From positions 186,001-250,000 of the forward strand of contig NZ_JHUW01000006.1 in the NCBI RefSeq assembly GCF_000619825.1: DNA of 64,000 nucleotides. Reading direction: 5' to 3'. Under the pieces are notes generated by a model that was given only the letters and a program-made list of their open reading frames with translations, made no database searches and was not told the DNA's origin. Positions 18,331-27,066 of the stretch are shown in pieces. Source of the stretch: Prevotella sp. MA2016 (lineage in GTDB: Bacteria; Bacteroidota; Bacteroidia; Bacteroidales; Bacteroidaceae). Position 1 is the first letter of the stretch. The number at the start of each line of letters is the position of its first letter. Position numbers and translations under genes: made by a program.

Positions 18331-19656
18331 ATGGCAATGAAAGCAAACTATATGAAAGCGATGTTGCTGACGGCTATGCTGGCATGTGCAGCCTCGGTGA
18401 GTGCCCAGCAGTGGACGCTCGACCAGTGCATTGAGTATGCCACATCGCATAATATTGATATCCGTAGGCGAGCTCTGCAGATACAGCAACGCGAATTAGC
18501 GCTCAATACAAGTCGTAACGAGTGGCTGCCAGAGGTTGATGCACAGTTGGGCGAACAGTTCAGTTTTGGAAACTACAACTCTACAACCGGTTCGATGGAT
18601 GGTAGTGTTGCGGGTTCTAACAATGATCTGTCATACACAACAGGCAGTGTAACGGCTACGATGAATATCTTTGATGGCATGAAGGTTAAGAATAAAGTAA
18701 CGGCCAATCGGTTTAGTCTTGATGCTGCCGTGGCCAACTTAGAGAAAGCCCGCAAGGATATAGGTATCCAGATAGCTGTTCAGTATTTGCAATGTTTGTA
18801 TTATCGGAGTATGGCTGATGAGGCTCGTGCGCAAGTGGAGCTAAGTTGCGAGATGGTAAACCGTGCGCGGGTGCTCGTTGATGAGGGCAAACGCCCTATG
18901 AGCGAACTGAAAGATATGGAGGCCCAGGCTGCCAACGATGAGTATAGTCTGACCAATGCCAATGGTCAGTACACCCTGGAATTGACCACCTTGGCACAGC
19001 TACTCAACCTGCCCACAGCTGAAGGCTTTGATATTGCTGATATCAATGAGGAAGGTGAAACACCAGTTGTAAACTATGAAAAGGTGGCTGAGAGTTGGCC
19101 ATCTATCATGGCTGCTAAGGCACAGATAGAAGCGAGCAAGGCCCAGGTGAACGTGGCTCGTTCGGATTATTATCCAACACTCTATCTGCAAGGCGGTTTG
19201 CGTACCTTCTACGTGAATTTCTTTCATCGCGACATGCGTTGGGGCAGTTGGAATAAGCAGTTCTTGGATAAGAATATGAACGAAGTGATAGGTTTACACC
19301 TGAAAGTGCCCATCTTTAATCGTTTCCAAACGCGCAACAATATCCGTTCCGCTAAGATGGATGTGATGAATCAGAGTTTGGCGCTAGAAGAGGCACGCCT
19401 GAATCTGAGTAAAGAGATACAGACGGCTCAGACTAATGCCCATGTGGCACGTCAAAAACAAGCTTCGGCACAGAAGGCTGTTGATGCAGCAGCTGTAAGT
19501 TTAAGTTATGAGCAGGAGCGCTACGATGCAGGGCGCAGTAGTGTGTTTGATTTGTTGCAGGCCCGTCAGAAACATCTGGAGGCCCGCCAGGATGCCGTGC
19601 AAGCCAAATACGAGTTGATGATACGTCAGCGTATATTGAAGTTCTACACAGAGTAG
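18331..19656 (+). CDS. TolC-like outer membrane efflux protein
   Basis: About 441 aa outer-membrane factor. I chose the ATG at 18331 because it puts a clean signal peptide (helix LLTAMLACAASVSA, cleavage before QQW) at the N-terminus. Upstream in-frame starts at 18268 and 18310 add a non-signal-like extension that overlaps or abuts the MFP gene. Two OEP repeats can be seen: long helices rich in Ala, Glu and Gln (IQQRELALNTSRNEWLPEV; LEKARKDIGIQIAVQYLQC; later LEEARLNLSKEIQTAQTNA), each followed by a short strand region. It completes the envelope-spanning exporter and is the last gene of the NRPS operon, with a strong terminator just after it. Confidence 0.93.
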   Translation: MAMKANYMKAMLLTAMLACAASVSAQQWTLDQCIEYATSHNIDIRRRALQIQQRELALNTSRNEWLPEVDAQLGEQFSFGNYNSTTGSMDGSVAGSNNDLSYTTGSVTATMNIFDGMKVKNKVTANRFSLDAAVANLEKARKDIGIQIAVQYLQCLYYRSMADEARAQVELSCEMVNRARVLVDEGKRPMSELKDMEAQAANDEYSLTNANGQYTLELTTLAQLLNLPTAEGFDIADINEEGETPVVNYEKVAESWPSIMAAKAQIEASKAQVNVARSDYYPTLYLQGGLRTFYVNFFHRDMRWGSWNKQFLDKNMNEVIGLHLKVPIFNRFQTRNNIRSAKMDVMNQSLALEEARLNLSKEIQTAQTNAHVARQKQASAQKAVDAAAVSLSYEQERYDAGRSSVFDLLQARQKHLEARQDAVQAKYELMIRQRILKFYTE

Positions 19657-19664
19657 CATAAAAG

Positions 19665-19698
19665 AAGGCTTGCTCAAAATTCCTTGAGCAAGCCTTTG
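19665..19698 (+). terminator. Rho-independent terminator of the NRPS/exporter operon
   Basis: A perfect inverted repeat (AAGGCTTGCTCAA at 19665-19677 with TTGAGCAAGCCTT at 19684-19696) has a 6-nt loop and a T-rich tail. It starts 9 bp after the outer-membrane factor stop codon. A-rich DNA on the other side may let it also serve the convergent small gene at 19708. Confidence 0.85.
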
Positions 19699-19707
19699 TT
19701 TGTACAT

Positions 19708-19980
19708 CTATTTGAATTCCGACTTACAATCATCACAAAAAAATGTTTTCTTTTTTAGTAAGTAAAGTATCAATATACCCACCGATTCTCCTATTATTCC
19801 TGCAGGAATGACAGAGGAAAGTTCTTCTGTCCTTCCATCTTTACAGAATAAGAAAATCAATAAAGGGAAATATATCCCATTAAAGAGGATAAACTTTTTT
19901 TTATCGCTAATCATTTTCTTTGGGTTCTGACGCACGTGTACAGAACCGCAATAAGGACAATTTTTACTCTTATTATTCAT
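19708..19980 (-). CDS. Small zinc-ribbon membrane protein
   Basis: 90 aa, unrecognised. It begins with CPYCGSVHV and ends with FFCDDCKSEF, so two CxxC knuckles at opposite ends probably bind one zinc. Between them are two hydrophobic stretches (FILFNGIYFPLLIFLF and IPAGIIGESVGILILYLL) that look like transmembrane helices. Both zinc knuckles would then face the same side. It lies convergent to the NRPS operon and alone. The base composition is more AT-rich than its neighbours. No function can be assigned. Confidence 0.7.
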   Translation of the reverse strand: MNNKSKNCPYCGSVHVRQNPKKMISDKKKFILFNGIYFPLLIFLFCKDGRTEELSSVIPAGIIGESVGILILYLLKKKTFFCDDCKSEFK

Positions 19981-20114
19981 ATTAGTTAATCTGTTTGGTT
20001 TATATTTAAATCGGATGCAAAAATAAAAAAAAGATTTGGATGAAACAAGCGTTTTTGTCCAAATCTATACTTTTTACCCCACTTTTGGACAAAAACGCCT
20101 GAACAGATAAAAAC

Positions 20115-20152
20115 AAAAAAGGTGCAGCTCGTGTTGAGTTGCACCTTTTTTT
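20115..20152 (-). terminator. Terminator of the arabinofuranosidase operon
   Basis: Stem GGTGCA(G)CTC / GAG(T)TGCACC flanked by A-tract and T-tract (20115-20126 with 20140-20151). It lies 17 bp downstream of the GH51 stop on the - strand, where the transcript would end in a U-run. The stretch 19981-20114 between this and the small zinc-ribbon gene holds no gene that I can see. It contains a pair of AACAAGCGTTTTTGTCC / GGACAAAAACGC-like inverted segments at about 20043-20099, possibly a further hairpin. Confidence 0.8.
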
Positions 20153-20168
20153 GTATGTTTAGCTGATG

Positions 20169-22187
20169 TTACAGCTGGTACTGCAGCATCACCATTGAGT
20201 AGGGGGCCAGGTCGAGGGTGAACTTCTTCTGAGCCTTGATCTGCTCTTTCTTAGGAGCGATGGGCTGGGCATCGAAGTTGTTCTCGTCGTTGGGCTGACC
20301 TGCGAGGGTGGTCTTGGTGGCCAGCTTCTTGATGCCAAAGCGGCTCAGGTTGATGTTGGCCTTCTTGGCATCGGCACTGGCGTTAATCAGTTTCACGAAC
20401 AGCTGGCGGGTTTTGGTGTTGAGAATCACGCTCTGACCATAGTGCACACCCTCCATAGGCTGGATGGCATCGGCAGCATCGCCCTCAAACTTCACGCAGT
20501 CGCCATAGTAGTAGTTGCCGCTCGACTGGCCGAACAGCTGCTGAACATAGTAGCTGCAGGTGAGGAATGGGCGCTCGTTGTCGTAGTAGATGAGGTCGGG
20601 ATTCCACTGGGTGCCGTTCTTGCGGGCAAACAGGGGAGCGTAAGATGTCATGGCTACTACATCACCATTGCGCTCTACGTGCAACAGATACAGACCTTCG
20701 GCCAGGGCGTCGATGAGTTTCTTGTCCTTAGCGGCATACTCGCCCAGATAGACCTTGGTCTTGCGGTCGCGGGGATAGCTGTCGTACTGGCGCTTGTTCA
20801 GGAAGTAGGTGTTGGGCTCGTAGTAGTGCTCGTCGAGGATAGGCATATTGAGTTCCTCGGCCAGCTTCCAACCGTTCTGATAGTCGCCGTTATCGGCATG
20901 CGAGCCGGGACCGGCTGTGCCCACAATCACAATCTCGGGATGCGCCTTGGTAACACGCTCGTAGATATACTTGAAGCGCTCGCAGAACTCGGGCGAGATG
21001 CGCTCCTCGTTACCAATACCTAAGTATTTGAGGTTGAAGGGCTTGGGATGACCTGCCTCGGCACGCATCTTGGCCCATTTGTTGGTGGCGGGATCGCCGT
21101 TGGCCCACTCAATCAGGTCGATGCACTCGTCAACCCACTCGTCCATCTCGCTCATGGGAACTACATCTTGAGCTTGGCCTTTCATGCCCCAACCACCGTT
21201 GGCGCCTTGACAGCTGACGCCGGCAGGCAGGATGGGTAGGGGCTCCATACCCAGATCCTCGCAGAACTGGAAGTACTCGAAATATCCCAGACCTACACTC
21301 TGGTGATAGCCCCAGGTGTTTTTGAGCTGGCGGCGTGTTTCCTTAGGACCGATAGTGGTCTTCCAGCGATAAGTGTTCCAGAATCCGTCGCCACCACCGT
21401 GAACCACACATCCGCCAGGGAAGCGCATGAACTTAGGCTTCAGATCGGCCAGGGCCTGAGCCAGATCCTTACGCAGGCCGTGGCCCTTATATGTATCTTC
21501 GGGCATAAGTGATACCACATCGATATCCATATCACCCTTGGTAAGTACCAGAATCTGTAGGGCAGCCTGCTTGCAGTCGGCATTAGGTGTAAGCACAGCC
21601 TCGAACTTCTTCCAGTCGCCGTTGCTTACGTCGAAGGTTGTTTCGGCCAGCAGTTTGGGATCCTTTGGTGGCCAGCCCTTTACAGGCTCAATCAGTACCA
21701 CGCGTACCTGCTTGGCATCGCCTTTTACATTGCGCATAAAGGCTGAGAAGTCGTACTTCTCGCCTGCCTTAACTGAGATGCCGTCGAAACCGTCGTTCTG
21801 AATGCCGAAGCCAGTCCAACCTGTGTAATCGTAATACTGGTTGGCACGCTCGCAGTGCAGGCGCATATAGGTTGCGTTGTTGGCATGAACGGGGTTGTCC
21901 ATGCGTGGCTGGATATAGCCGGTAGAGTGACCAGGACGGGTGATGCGCCAGGCGGTGCCAGGGCCCCATCCGTCGCGCTCAACGGGCGAGAACTCGAAGG
22001 CACCGTTCTGGATGAGCTCGGCATAGAGACCGCCATCGGCAGAATTGTTGATGTCTTCGAAGAAGATGCCAATGAGCTCGTCGCTGATGGCCTTGCCGCC
22101 AGCAGGGGCTTTCACTGGTTTCTGGGCGTTAAGACCCATGGTGGCTGCTGCAAGCGCAGCGCAGAGAATAGAACGTTTGTAGTACAT
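20169..22187 (-). CDS. GH51 alpha-L-arabinofuranosidase, secreted
   Basis: 672 aa. The signal peptide (ILCAALAAATMGLNAQ) shows export. The N-terminal half has the sequence AISDELIGIFFEDINNSADGGLYAELIQNGAFE, typical of GH51 enzymes that release terminal arabinose from arabinan or arabinoxylan. The acid/base Glu is in GIGNEE near residue 392, and the nucleophile is probably the Glu in YLGEYAAKD near 481. A C-terminal beta domain ends in SMVMLQYQL. It is the last gene of a - strand operon (GH127 5 bp upstream, kinase before that). With GH127 it would strip both anomers of arabinofuranose, which fits pectin side-chain or plant glycoprotein arabinan degradation. An antisense open frame over 20442-21023 is a shadow. 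Confidence 0.94.
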   Translation of the reverse strand: MYYKRSILCAALAAATMGLNAQKPVKAPAGGKAISDELIGIFFEDINNSADGGLYAELIQNGAFEFSPVERDGWGPGTAWRITRPGHSTGYIQPRMDNPVHANNATYMRLHCERANQYYDYTGWTGFGIQNDGFDGISVKAGEKYDFSAFMRNVKGDAKQVRVVLIEPVKGWPPKDPKLLAETTFDVSNGDWKKFEAVLTPNADCKQAALQILVLTKGDMDIDVVSLMPEDTYKGHGLRKDLAQALADLKPKFMRFPGGCVVHGGGDGFWNTYRWKTTIGPKETRRQLKNTWGYHQSVGLGYFEYFQFCEDLGMEPLPILPAGVSCQGANGGWGMKGQAQDVVPMSEMDEWVDECIDLIEWANGDPATNKWAKMRAEAGHPKPFNLKYLGIGNEERISPEFCERFKYIYERVTKAHPEIVIVGTAGPGSHADNGDYQNGWKLAEELNMPILDEHYYEPNTYFLNKRQYDSYPRDRKTKVYLGEYAAKDKKLIDALAEGLYLLHVERNGDVVAMTSYAPLFARKNGTQWNPDLIYYDNERPFLTCSYYVQQLFGQSSGNYYYGDCVKFEGDAADAIQPMEGVHYGQSVILNTKTRQLFVKLINASADAKKANINLSRFGIKKLATKTTLAGQPNDENNFDAQPIAPKKEQIKAQKKFTLDLAPYSMVMLQYQL

Positions 22188-22192
22188 AGTTG

Positions 22193-24625
22193 TTATTGTT
22201 GATTGTTACTAATTAGTCTCACTTCGTAAATCTCGCCAACCTGCTTGCGAGGTTTGGCCACGAACTTAATGCGCACCTGCTTCTTGCCCTTGAGCAGCTG
22301 GGCGGGGATGGGATACTCCTCGAACTTGAACTGCGAGGTGCGATATTTGCCGGTGAGGTTGACTGACGTCATGAGCGCATCGTCCACATAGATGTCGAAC
22401 TCGGGGTTCTTCCAATCGCCTACACCCCAGTATTTCAGGCGCAGGCTCAGGTCGGTCTGGCCGCCTGTCTGCATCAGGTAGCTGAAGTAGTGGCCATCGC
22501 GAGCATCGCGGAAGAATACATCATTGGTATTGCCTACAGTCGAATTGTCGGTTTCCATAAAGTGGTCGCTCTCAGGCTGTTGCTCGCCTGGCTGCACTTT
22601 ATCGGTGGTGCGGGCCTCGAGTGCCTGGCGCTCCTGCTCCTGCTTGGCCAGGTTGGCCAGATAGTCCTTGTAGCTATCCTGGCTCAGTGCCAGCCAGTAC
22701 ATCATGTAACGGGCATCGTGCAGCTCGAAGAAAGGCATCAGCTCCATTGTTGACAGCTGACAGTTGATAGTTGACAATGAACCGTCCTGGCGGAAGCTGA
22801 AATGAAGGGGCTTCCCTGCTATGGGTTGCAGCAGGTTGGCGATGCTCTCCACATCTTTGTTAACCAGGATAGGGGCCTGGTCGATAGGCAGTTTTTTGCC
22901 TGTGGCCAACTGTCCGAATCGGCTGTCGTCGGCTATCAGGTGTGCCAAATCCTCTGTGCCTGTCTTCATGGCCAGCATGATGGGGCCGTGCATCAGGGCG
23001 ATGTACTGTGGCATATTGGGCAGATACTTCACACTGTTGTACATGGGGAACTGGATATCTATCACGTCGCCCTTCTTCCACTGGCGATCGATGGCGACAT
23101 AGCTCGACGGACCTGTGACGATGCTCACGGGCTTGCCATTCACCTTAACGCTGAACAGGCCTGGCTTTACCCAGCCTGGGTAGCGCACCATGATGGGTGC
23201 TGGCTGTTTGGTGTTGGGTGATTGCGTGATGGTGATACGGCTGTTCTCGCTATAGGGGAAGTTGGTTTCCTGGCGCAGTTTGATGCCCTTAGCCTGCCAG
23301 TTGAGCTCAGAGGCTACAAAAAGATTCACGTAGAGGGCGTTGTCATGATGGGTATAGACAAACTGTCCGTACTTGCCATGATTCTCCATGCCTGTGCCTA
23401 CGCAGCACCACATGGCCTCGTTGGGGGCCGAGTAGTTGCGGTAGTGGCGTGGACGTGCTGAAGTGAAATACACATAGCCGCCGTGCTCAGGATGCTGGGT
23501 AGAGAGGATATGATTAAATGTGGCCAGCTCGAAGAAGTCGGCATAGCGGGCTTCGGGGTTGCGGCGATGCAGATCCTCGGTCAGCTTCAGCATGTTGTTG
23601 GTGTTGCAACTTTCTGGTCCGTCGATATCCTGCACAAAGTCCTGACAGGCCTCGCGACTGGGGAAGTGCTCGCGACGGCTGTTGCCACCAAAAGCTAGTG
23701 TGCGCTCGCCTGTTACGATATCCCAGAAGTAGGCACCAGCGGTGTGGTAAGCCTCGTCGCCACTCAGCTCGGCTATACGCTCAAAGCCTATCACCTTGGG
23801 CACCTGGGTGTTGGCATGCATGTTGTCGAGCACGTCGCGGCGCTGCATCAGCGGGTTCAGCAGGCGGCGATGCGAGAATCGGCGGGCCACATCCAGATAT
23901 TTCTGCTCGCCAGTGATGGCGTAGGCATCGGCCAGCACCTCGTTCATGCCACCATGCTCGGTATCCAGCGCGCGCTCCATCTGAGCATCGGTGAGATGGG
24001 CTGTCAGGTCGATGGCCCAGTCGCAGAAGCCCAGAAAGAGCTGTTTGGCCTGCTCGTTGCCGCAGTAAACCCACGCATCGCGCAGACCAGCATACATCTT
24101 ATGTAGATTATAGAAAGGAACCCATGCGCCATAATAGGGGCCGAAGTTGCCTTTCTTGAAGTTGCTCCAGATACGATCGCTGCCAGGCACACCGCCCACA
24201 TAGCCACGGCCCCATTCGGGGTGGTTCTTGGCGTTGGCATCGGCACAGGCCTGCAGCTCGCTAATCCAGTACTCCATACGCTCGCGGCACTCTTTGCTGC
24301 CTGTGGCCGCATTGATGGCCATCGCAGTCAGATAGTGTCCGCCCACGTGTCCGTCAAGTCCGTCCCAGTTGGGGTACGACTTGCCTTTGGGGGTTAGTCC
24401 GGCCTCTTTCAGGTAAGGTGCCAACAGACGGTCGTTGTCGTACTTCAGCAGTGTCTGGATGTTCAGGTCGCGGGCATGCTTCAGTGGTCCGTCCAGCAGG
24501 GTCACATCCCCTAAGGGAAACTCATCGGCATACAGCCTGTCTTGGGCGTAGCTACTGCCAGCTGCCAATGATAGCAGCGCGGTTAGTAGCAGGCCTCGTG
24601 AATGGTTGTTAAATAGGTACATCAT
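22193..24625 (-). CDS. GH127 beta-L-arabinofuranosidase, secreted
   Basis: 810 aa with an N-terminal signal peptide (LLLTALLSLAAGSSYAQ). The core matches the HypBA1 family: WDGLDGHVGGHYLTAMA near residue 85, the zinc-site segment GPESCNTNNMLK near 338, and the vicinal cysteines CCVGTGMENHG near 408. In this family a Glu and three Cys hold zinc and one Cys is the nucleophile; all are present. A C-terminal beta domain (about 690-810) resembles the jelly-roll seen on longer members. An insertion around residue 620 carries the odd sequence SLSTINCQLST encoded by a simple repeat (see repeat entry). It is cotranscribed with GH51 and PfkB. Confidence 0.92.
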   Translation of the reverse strand: MMYLFNNHSRGLLLTALLSLAAGSSYAQDRLYADEFPLGDVTLLDGPLKHARDLNIQTLLKYDNDRLLAPYLKEAGLTPKGKSYPNWDGLDGHVGGHYLTAMAINAATGSKECRERMEYWISELQACADANAKNHPEWGRGYVGGVPGSDRIWSNFKKGNFGPYYGAWVPFYNLHKMYAGLRDAWVYCGNEQAKQLFLGFCDWAIDLTAHLTDAQMERALDTEHGGMNEVLADAYAITGEQKYLDVARRFSHRRLLNPLMQRRDVLDNMHANTQVPKVIGFERIAELSGDEAYHTAGAYFWDIVTGERTLAFGGNSRREHFPSREACQDFVQDIDGPESCNTNNMLKLTEDLHRRNPEARYADFFELATFNHILSTQHPEHGGYVYFTSARPRHYRNYSAPNEAMWCCVGTGMENHGKYGQFVYTHHDNALYVNLFVASELNWQAKGIKLRQETNFPYSENSRITITQSPNTKQPAPIMVRYPGWVKPGLFSVKVNGKPVSIVTGPSSYVAIDRQWKKGDVIDIQFPMYNSVKYLPNMPQYIALMHGPIMLAMKTGTEDLAHLIADDSRFGQLATGKKLPIDQAPILVNKDVESIANLLQPIAGKPLHFSFRQDGSLSTINCQLSTMELMPFFELHDARYMMYWLALSQDSYKDYLANLAKQEQERQALEARTTDKVQPGEQQPESDHFMETDNSTVGNTNDVFFRDARDGHYFSYLMQTGGQTDLSLRLKYWGVGDWKNPEFDIYVDDALMTSVNLTGKYRTSQFKFEEYPIPAQLLKGKKQVRIKFVAKPRKQVGEIYEVRLISNNQQ
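22748..22779. repeat. Translated TGACAGTTGA-type simple repeat inside GH127
   Basis: Imperfect tandem units of TTGACAG / TTGATAG run across this stretch. On the - strand they are read in frame as LSTINCQLST within the GH127 protein. The same unit type (CTCAACT) occurs in frame in the GH28 gene at 26873. Such arrays are usually intergenic in Prevotella-like genomes (from general knowledge), so an in-frame copy is unusual. Confidence 0.75.
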
Positions 24626-24637
24626 TTGTTATAGTTG

Positions 24638-25522
24638 TTATTGATTATTGCGGATGATTTGGTAAACATCATCTATGGTATGGGCGAATGGTCCTGTGTG
24701 CTCTAATTTCAGAGTACACATAGCAGCTGCAAACTGTCCGCTCTCTACATAGCTCATACCTTTGGCGCGGGCATACAGATAGCCAGCACTATAGGTGTCG
24801 CCGCAGCCTGTGGCATCAACCAGCTTGGCAGGTGGGTAGGCAGGCGTCTCGTAGAACTGTCCCTCGGCGTAGATGACTGAGCCGCCACCACCTAGGGTGA
24901 TGATCACCTCGCGCACACCCCAGTCGTTGATCTGCTGGGCAGCCTCGTAGGGATTGGTCATGTTGGTGAGCGTCTGGCATTCCCATTCGTTTACCTTCAG
25001 GATGGCAGTATGCTTCAGCAGGCGCAGCTTGTCTGTCCATTCGCAAGCATGCACCTCTTCGCCTACCACCTTGCGCAGGTAGCCCTGCACATCGATGCTT
25101 ACATCGCCTTTGGTGTCCAGATACTCTACAATCTCAGGTGCAAAGTCGTCGGCCAGCAGCGTACCGAGATGGAATACGCGTGCCTGCTCATCTTTCAGCT
25201 CGTTAAGTGTAAACGGAGCCGACTTGGCCAACACACGCTGCGTGCGGTTGTCCATGTTGATACCATACTTGTTCTCAAAAAACACGTTTGAATCGCTCTC
25301 ATAGGCCGTCACTCTCATGCTAGCCTGGCGTAATTTTTCAACCTCGGGCATCACCTCGCGGCTCACCGATGTGATCATGTGGAAATCAATATCGTGGGGC
25401 AAAGCCTGGACGGCCCATGCCATATAGTAAGCCGAACCGCCTGCACAGTGTGTCGTAACAGGTGGGTTTTGCATAATAATTCTATCGCGGGTGATATGTC
25501 CGATGCAGCAAATGTCTGTCAT
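24638..25522 (-). CDS. PfkB/ribokinase-family sugar kinase
   Basis: 294 aa from the ATG at 25522 (MTDICCIGHITRD). An upstream in-frame start at 25564 lies inside the promoter region and adds residues unlike the family. Family signatures are an N-terminal CAGGSAYYMAWAV glycine motif and the C-terminal DATGCGDTYSAGYL near residue 243, with the catalytic Asp. It phosphorylates a sugar or nucleoside in the cytoplasm; the substrate cannot be read off. It lies 12 bp upstream of GH127, so a role in catabolising a sugar released by the locus is a fair inference. No signal peptide. Confidence 0.88.
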   Translation of the reverse strand: MTDICCIGHITRDRIIMQNPPVTTHCAGGSAYYMAWAVQALPHDIDFHMITSVSREVMPEVEKLRQASMRVTAYESDSNVFFENKYGINMDNRTQRVLAKSAPFTLNELKDEQARVFHLGTLLADDFAPEIVEYLDTKGDVSIDVQGYLRKVVGEEVHACEWTDKLRLLKHTAILKVNEWECQTLTNMTNPYEAAQQINDWGVREVIITLGGGGSVIYAEGQFYETPAYPPAKLVDATGCGDTYSAGYLYARAKGMSYVESGQFAAAMCTLKLEHTGPFAHTIDDVYQIIRNNQ

Positions 25523-25561
25523 ATTGTCGACTTTAAATTGGAGTTTGTCTTTATTTGGGTG

Positions 25562-25569
25562 CAAAGATA
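25562..25569 (-). promoter_or_regulatory. -7 element for the kinase/GH127/GH51 operon
   Basis: Read on the - strand this is TATCTTTG, the Bacteroidota -7 consensus, 40 bp upstream of the kinase start at 25522. No good -33 TTTG is seen 19 bp further upstream. It is back-to-back with the promoter at 25589-25619, so the two halves of the locus are divergently transcribed from one short region. Confidence 0.55.
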
Positions 25570-25588
25570 ACGATTTTTTTATAATTTT

Positions 25589-25619
25589 TTTGTTTTATTC
25601 GGAAAATATGCTATCTTTG
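25589..25619 (+). promoter_or_regulatory. Bacteroidota sigma-70 promoter for the GH28-susCD operon
   Basis: TTTG at 25589-25592, a 19-bp spacer and TATCTTTG at 25612-25619 match the Bacteroidota consensus TTTG-N19-TAnnTTTG exactly. The gene start at 25653 is 33 bp downstream. Confidence 0.8.
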
Positions 25620-25652
25620 CATTCGGAATTATTCGTTACTACTAAGAAATAA

Positions 25653-27020
25653 ATGACGAAAAAAACATTTTTGCAGGTAATTCTGCTTTGGATGACAGTG
25701 ATGTCAGCAGCGGCACAGACAGTTTACGATGTGACGGCAGCAGGAGCTATAGGTAATGGCATTGCAAACGATGCCCAGGCCATTCAGCGTGCCATTGATA
25801 AGTGTTCGGCTGAAGGTGGTGGGCGTGTGCTGTTGCCACGTAATCATACTTTCCTGGCTGGTCCTATCCAGCTTAAGAGCAATGTAGAACTTTATCTGGA
25901 GGCTACAGCCACGCTGAAGGCTAATCCTGACGAGAGTATTTATAAGCAGAGTGCTTTTGGCGCAAACCGCGGCGAGGGTATGCTGTGGCTTTGGGCCGAG
26001 CATGCCGAGAACATCAGCATCTGTGGTAAGGGTACCATCCATGGCAATGGCATCGCCTTTATGGGTGCCGAGCTGAGTGATAGCTACGAGTTGAAGCCGC
26101 TGAAGGATCAGACCTTCGACCCGCGCCCGCATGTGCTCACGCTGACTGATGTGAAGCATCTCACCATCCGTGATGTCACCATCAAGGAGGGGGCCTACTG
26201 GACTGTGCATCTCATCGGTTGCGATGAGGCTGTGATTGATGGCATCAATTTGCTGAACAACTTGAAAATCCGCAATGGCGATGGCATTGATATCGACCAC
26301 TCTAAGCATGTGCGTATCGCCAACTGCCATATCACCAGTGGCGACGACTGCATTTGTTTGAAGAACCGTCGAGAGTTTAAGCAGTATGGCTCGTGCCACG
26401 ATATTACGGTTACCAACTGTGTGATGTCGAGCCGCTCGTGTGCTATCAAGATTGGTAGCGAGAATATGGACTCTATCTATAACGTGGTGTTCGACAACTG
26501 CATCATCACCGGCTCTAACCGTGGTCTGGGCATCCAGAATCGCGACGAGGGCACCGTGACTGATGTGGTATTTTCGAATATCCAATTGGATTGCCGCTTG
26601 TGGAGCGATGTGTGGTGGGGCAAGGCCGAGCCTATCTATGTGACCAGCTATCCACGTGCCAACGGCAATCATAAGGATGCCAACTGGCGATTCCCCAAGG
26701 GGCAGATAGAGGGCCGTTGTGGCGAGGTGAGCCGCATCTACTTCAATAACATCACCGCCACCAGCCAGAACGGCTGCTTTGTAGGTGGTGACGTTCCCGG
26801 CAAAGTGCGCGACATCTATTTTAATAATGTACGCGTAACTCTCCGCTCAACCTATGGTCGCTCGCAAGGCGAGAACTCTCAACTCTCAACTTTCAACTCT
26901 CAACTGTCCATGGACAAACGTCCATGTAAAGGCGAAGGCTTTATCAAGGCCGACCTGAAAGCCATGCAATCCATGAAGGTGCCTTTGATAACAGAGAACG
27001 CCACCGTGGTGATAGAATAA
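25653..27020 (+). CDS. GH28 polygalacturonase-like hydrolase, secreted
   Basis: 455 aa with signal peptide (VILLWMTVMSAAAQ). A right-handed beta-helix is suggested by repeated short strands. GH28 catalytic motifs are present: NGDGIDID near residue 207 (family NTDG), SGDDCICLK near 229 (the DD pair), and SRSCAIKIGSE near 260 in place of the GHG region. It would hydrolyse galacturonic-acid linkages in pectin, consistent with the neighbouring arabinofuranosidases and SusC/D. Near the C-terminus an in-frame simple repeat encodes SQLSTFNSQLS (see repeat entry), probably a loop between the beta-helix and the last strand. It leads the + strand operon from a consensus promoter. Confidence 0.92.
   Translation: MTKKTFLQVILLWMTVMSAAAQTVYDVTAAGAIGNGIANDAQAIQRAIDKCSAEGGGRVLLPRNHTFLAGPIQLKSNVELYLEATATLKANPDESIYKQSAFGANRGEGMLWLWAEHAENISICGKGTIHGNGIAFMGAELSDSYELKPLKDQTFDPRPHVLTLTDVKHLTIRDVTIKEGAYWTVHLIGCDEAVIDGINLLNNLKIRNGDGIDIDHSKHVRIANCHITSGDDCICLKNRREFKQYGSCHDITVTNCVMSSRSCAIKIGSENMDSIYNVVFDNCIITGSNRGLGIQNRDEGTVTDVVFSNIQLDCRLWSDVWWGKAEPIYVTSYPRANGNHKDANWRFPKGQIEGRCGEVSRIYFNNITATSQNGCFVGGDVPGKVRDIYFNNVRVTLRSTYGRSQGENSQLSTFNSQLSMDKRPCKGEGFIKADLKAMQSMKVPLITENATVVIE
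26873..26935. repeat. Translated CTCAACT repeat plus palindrome inside GH28
   Basis: Four tandem units of about 7 bp (CTCAACT or TTCAACT, 26877-26905) are followed by the palindrome GTCCATGGAC (26907-26916) and an inverted repeat CATGGAC-AAAC-GTCCATG (26910-26927). All of it stays in frame within the GH28 gene. The unit matches the repeat inside GH127 at 22748. Confidence 0.75.
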
Positions 27021-27066
27021 GAAATAAACAAGAAAACTTATATTTTATTTGTACTAACTTTAATTA

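Noticed and set aside
20442..21023. 193-aa open frame on the + strand
   Set aside because: Antisense to the GH51 gene, with no promoter or family signal; a composition artefact of the coding strand opposite.
25704..26672. 322-aa open frame on the - strand
   Set aside because: Antisense to the GH28 gene, whose catalytic motifs and promoter are clear; low-complexity His/Ile/Asp-rich product typical of shadows.
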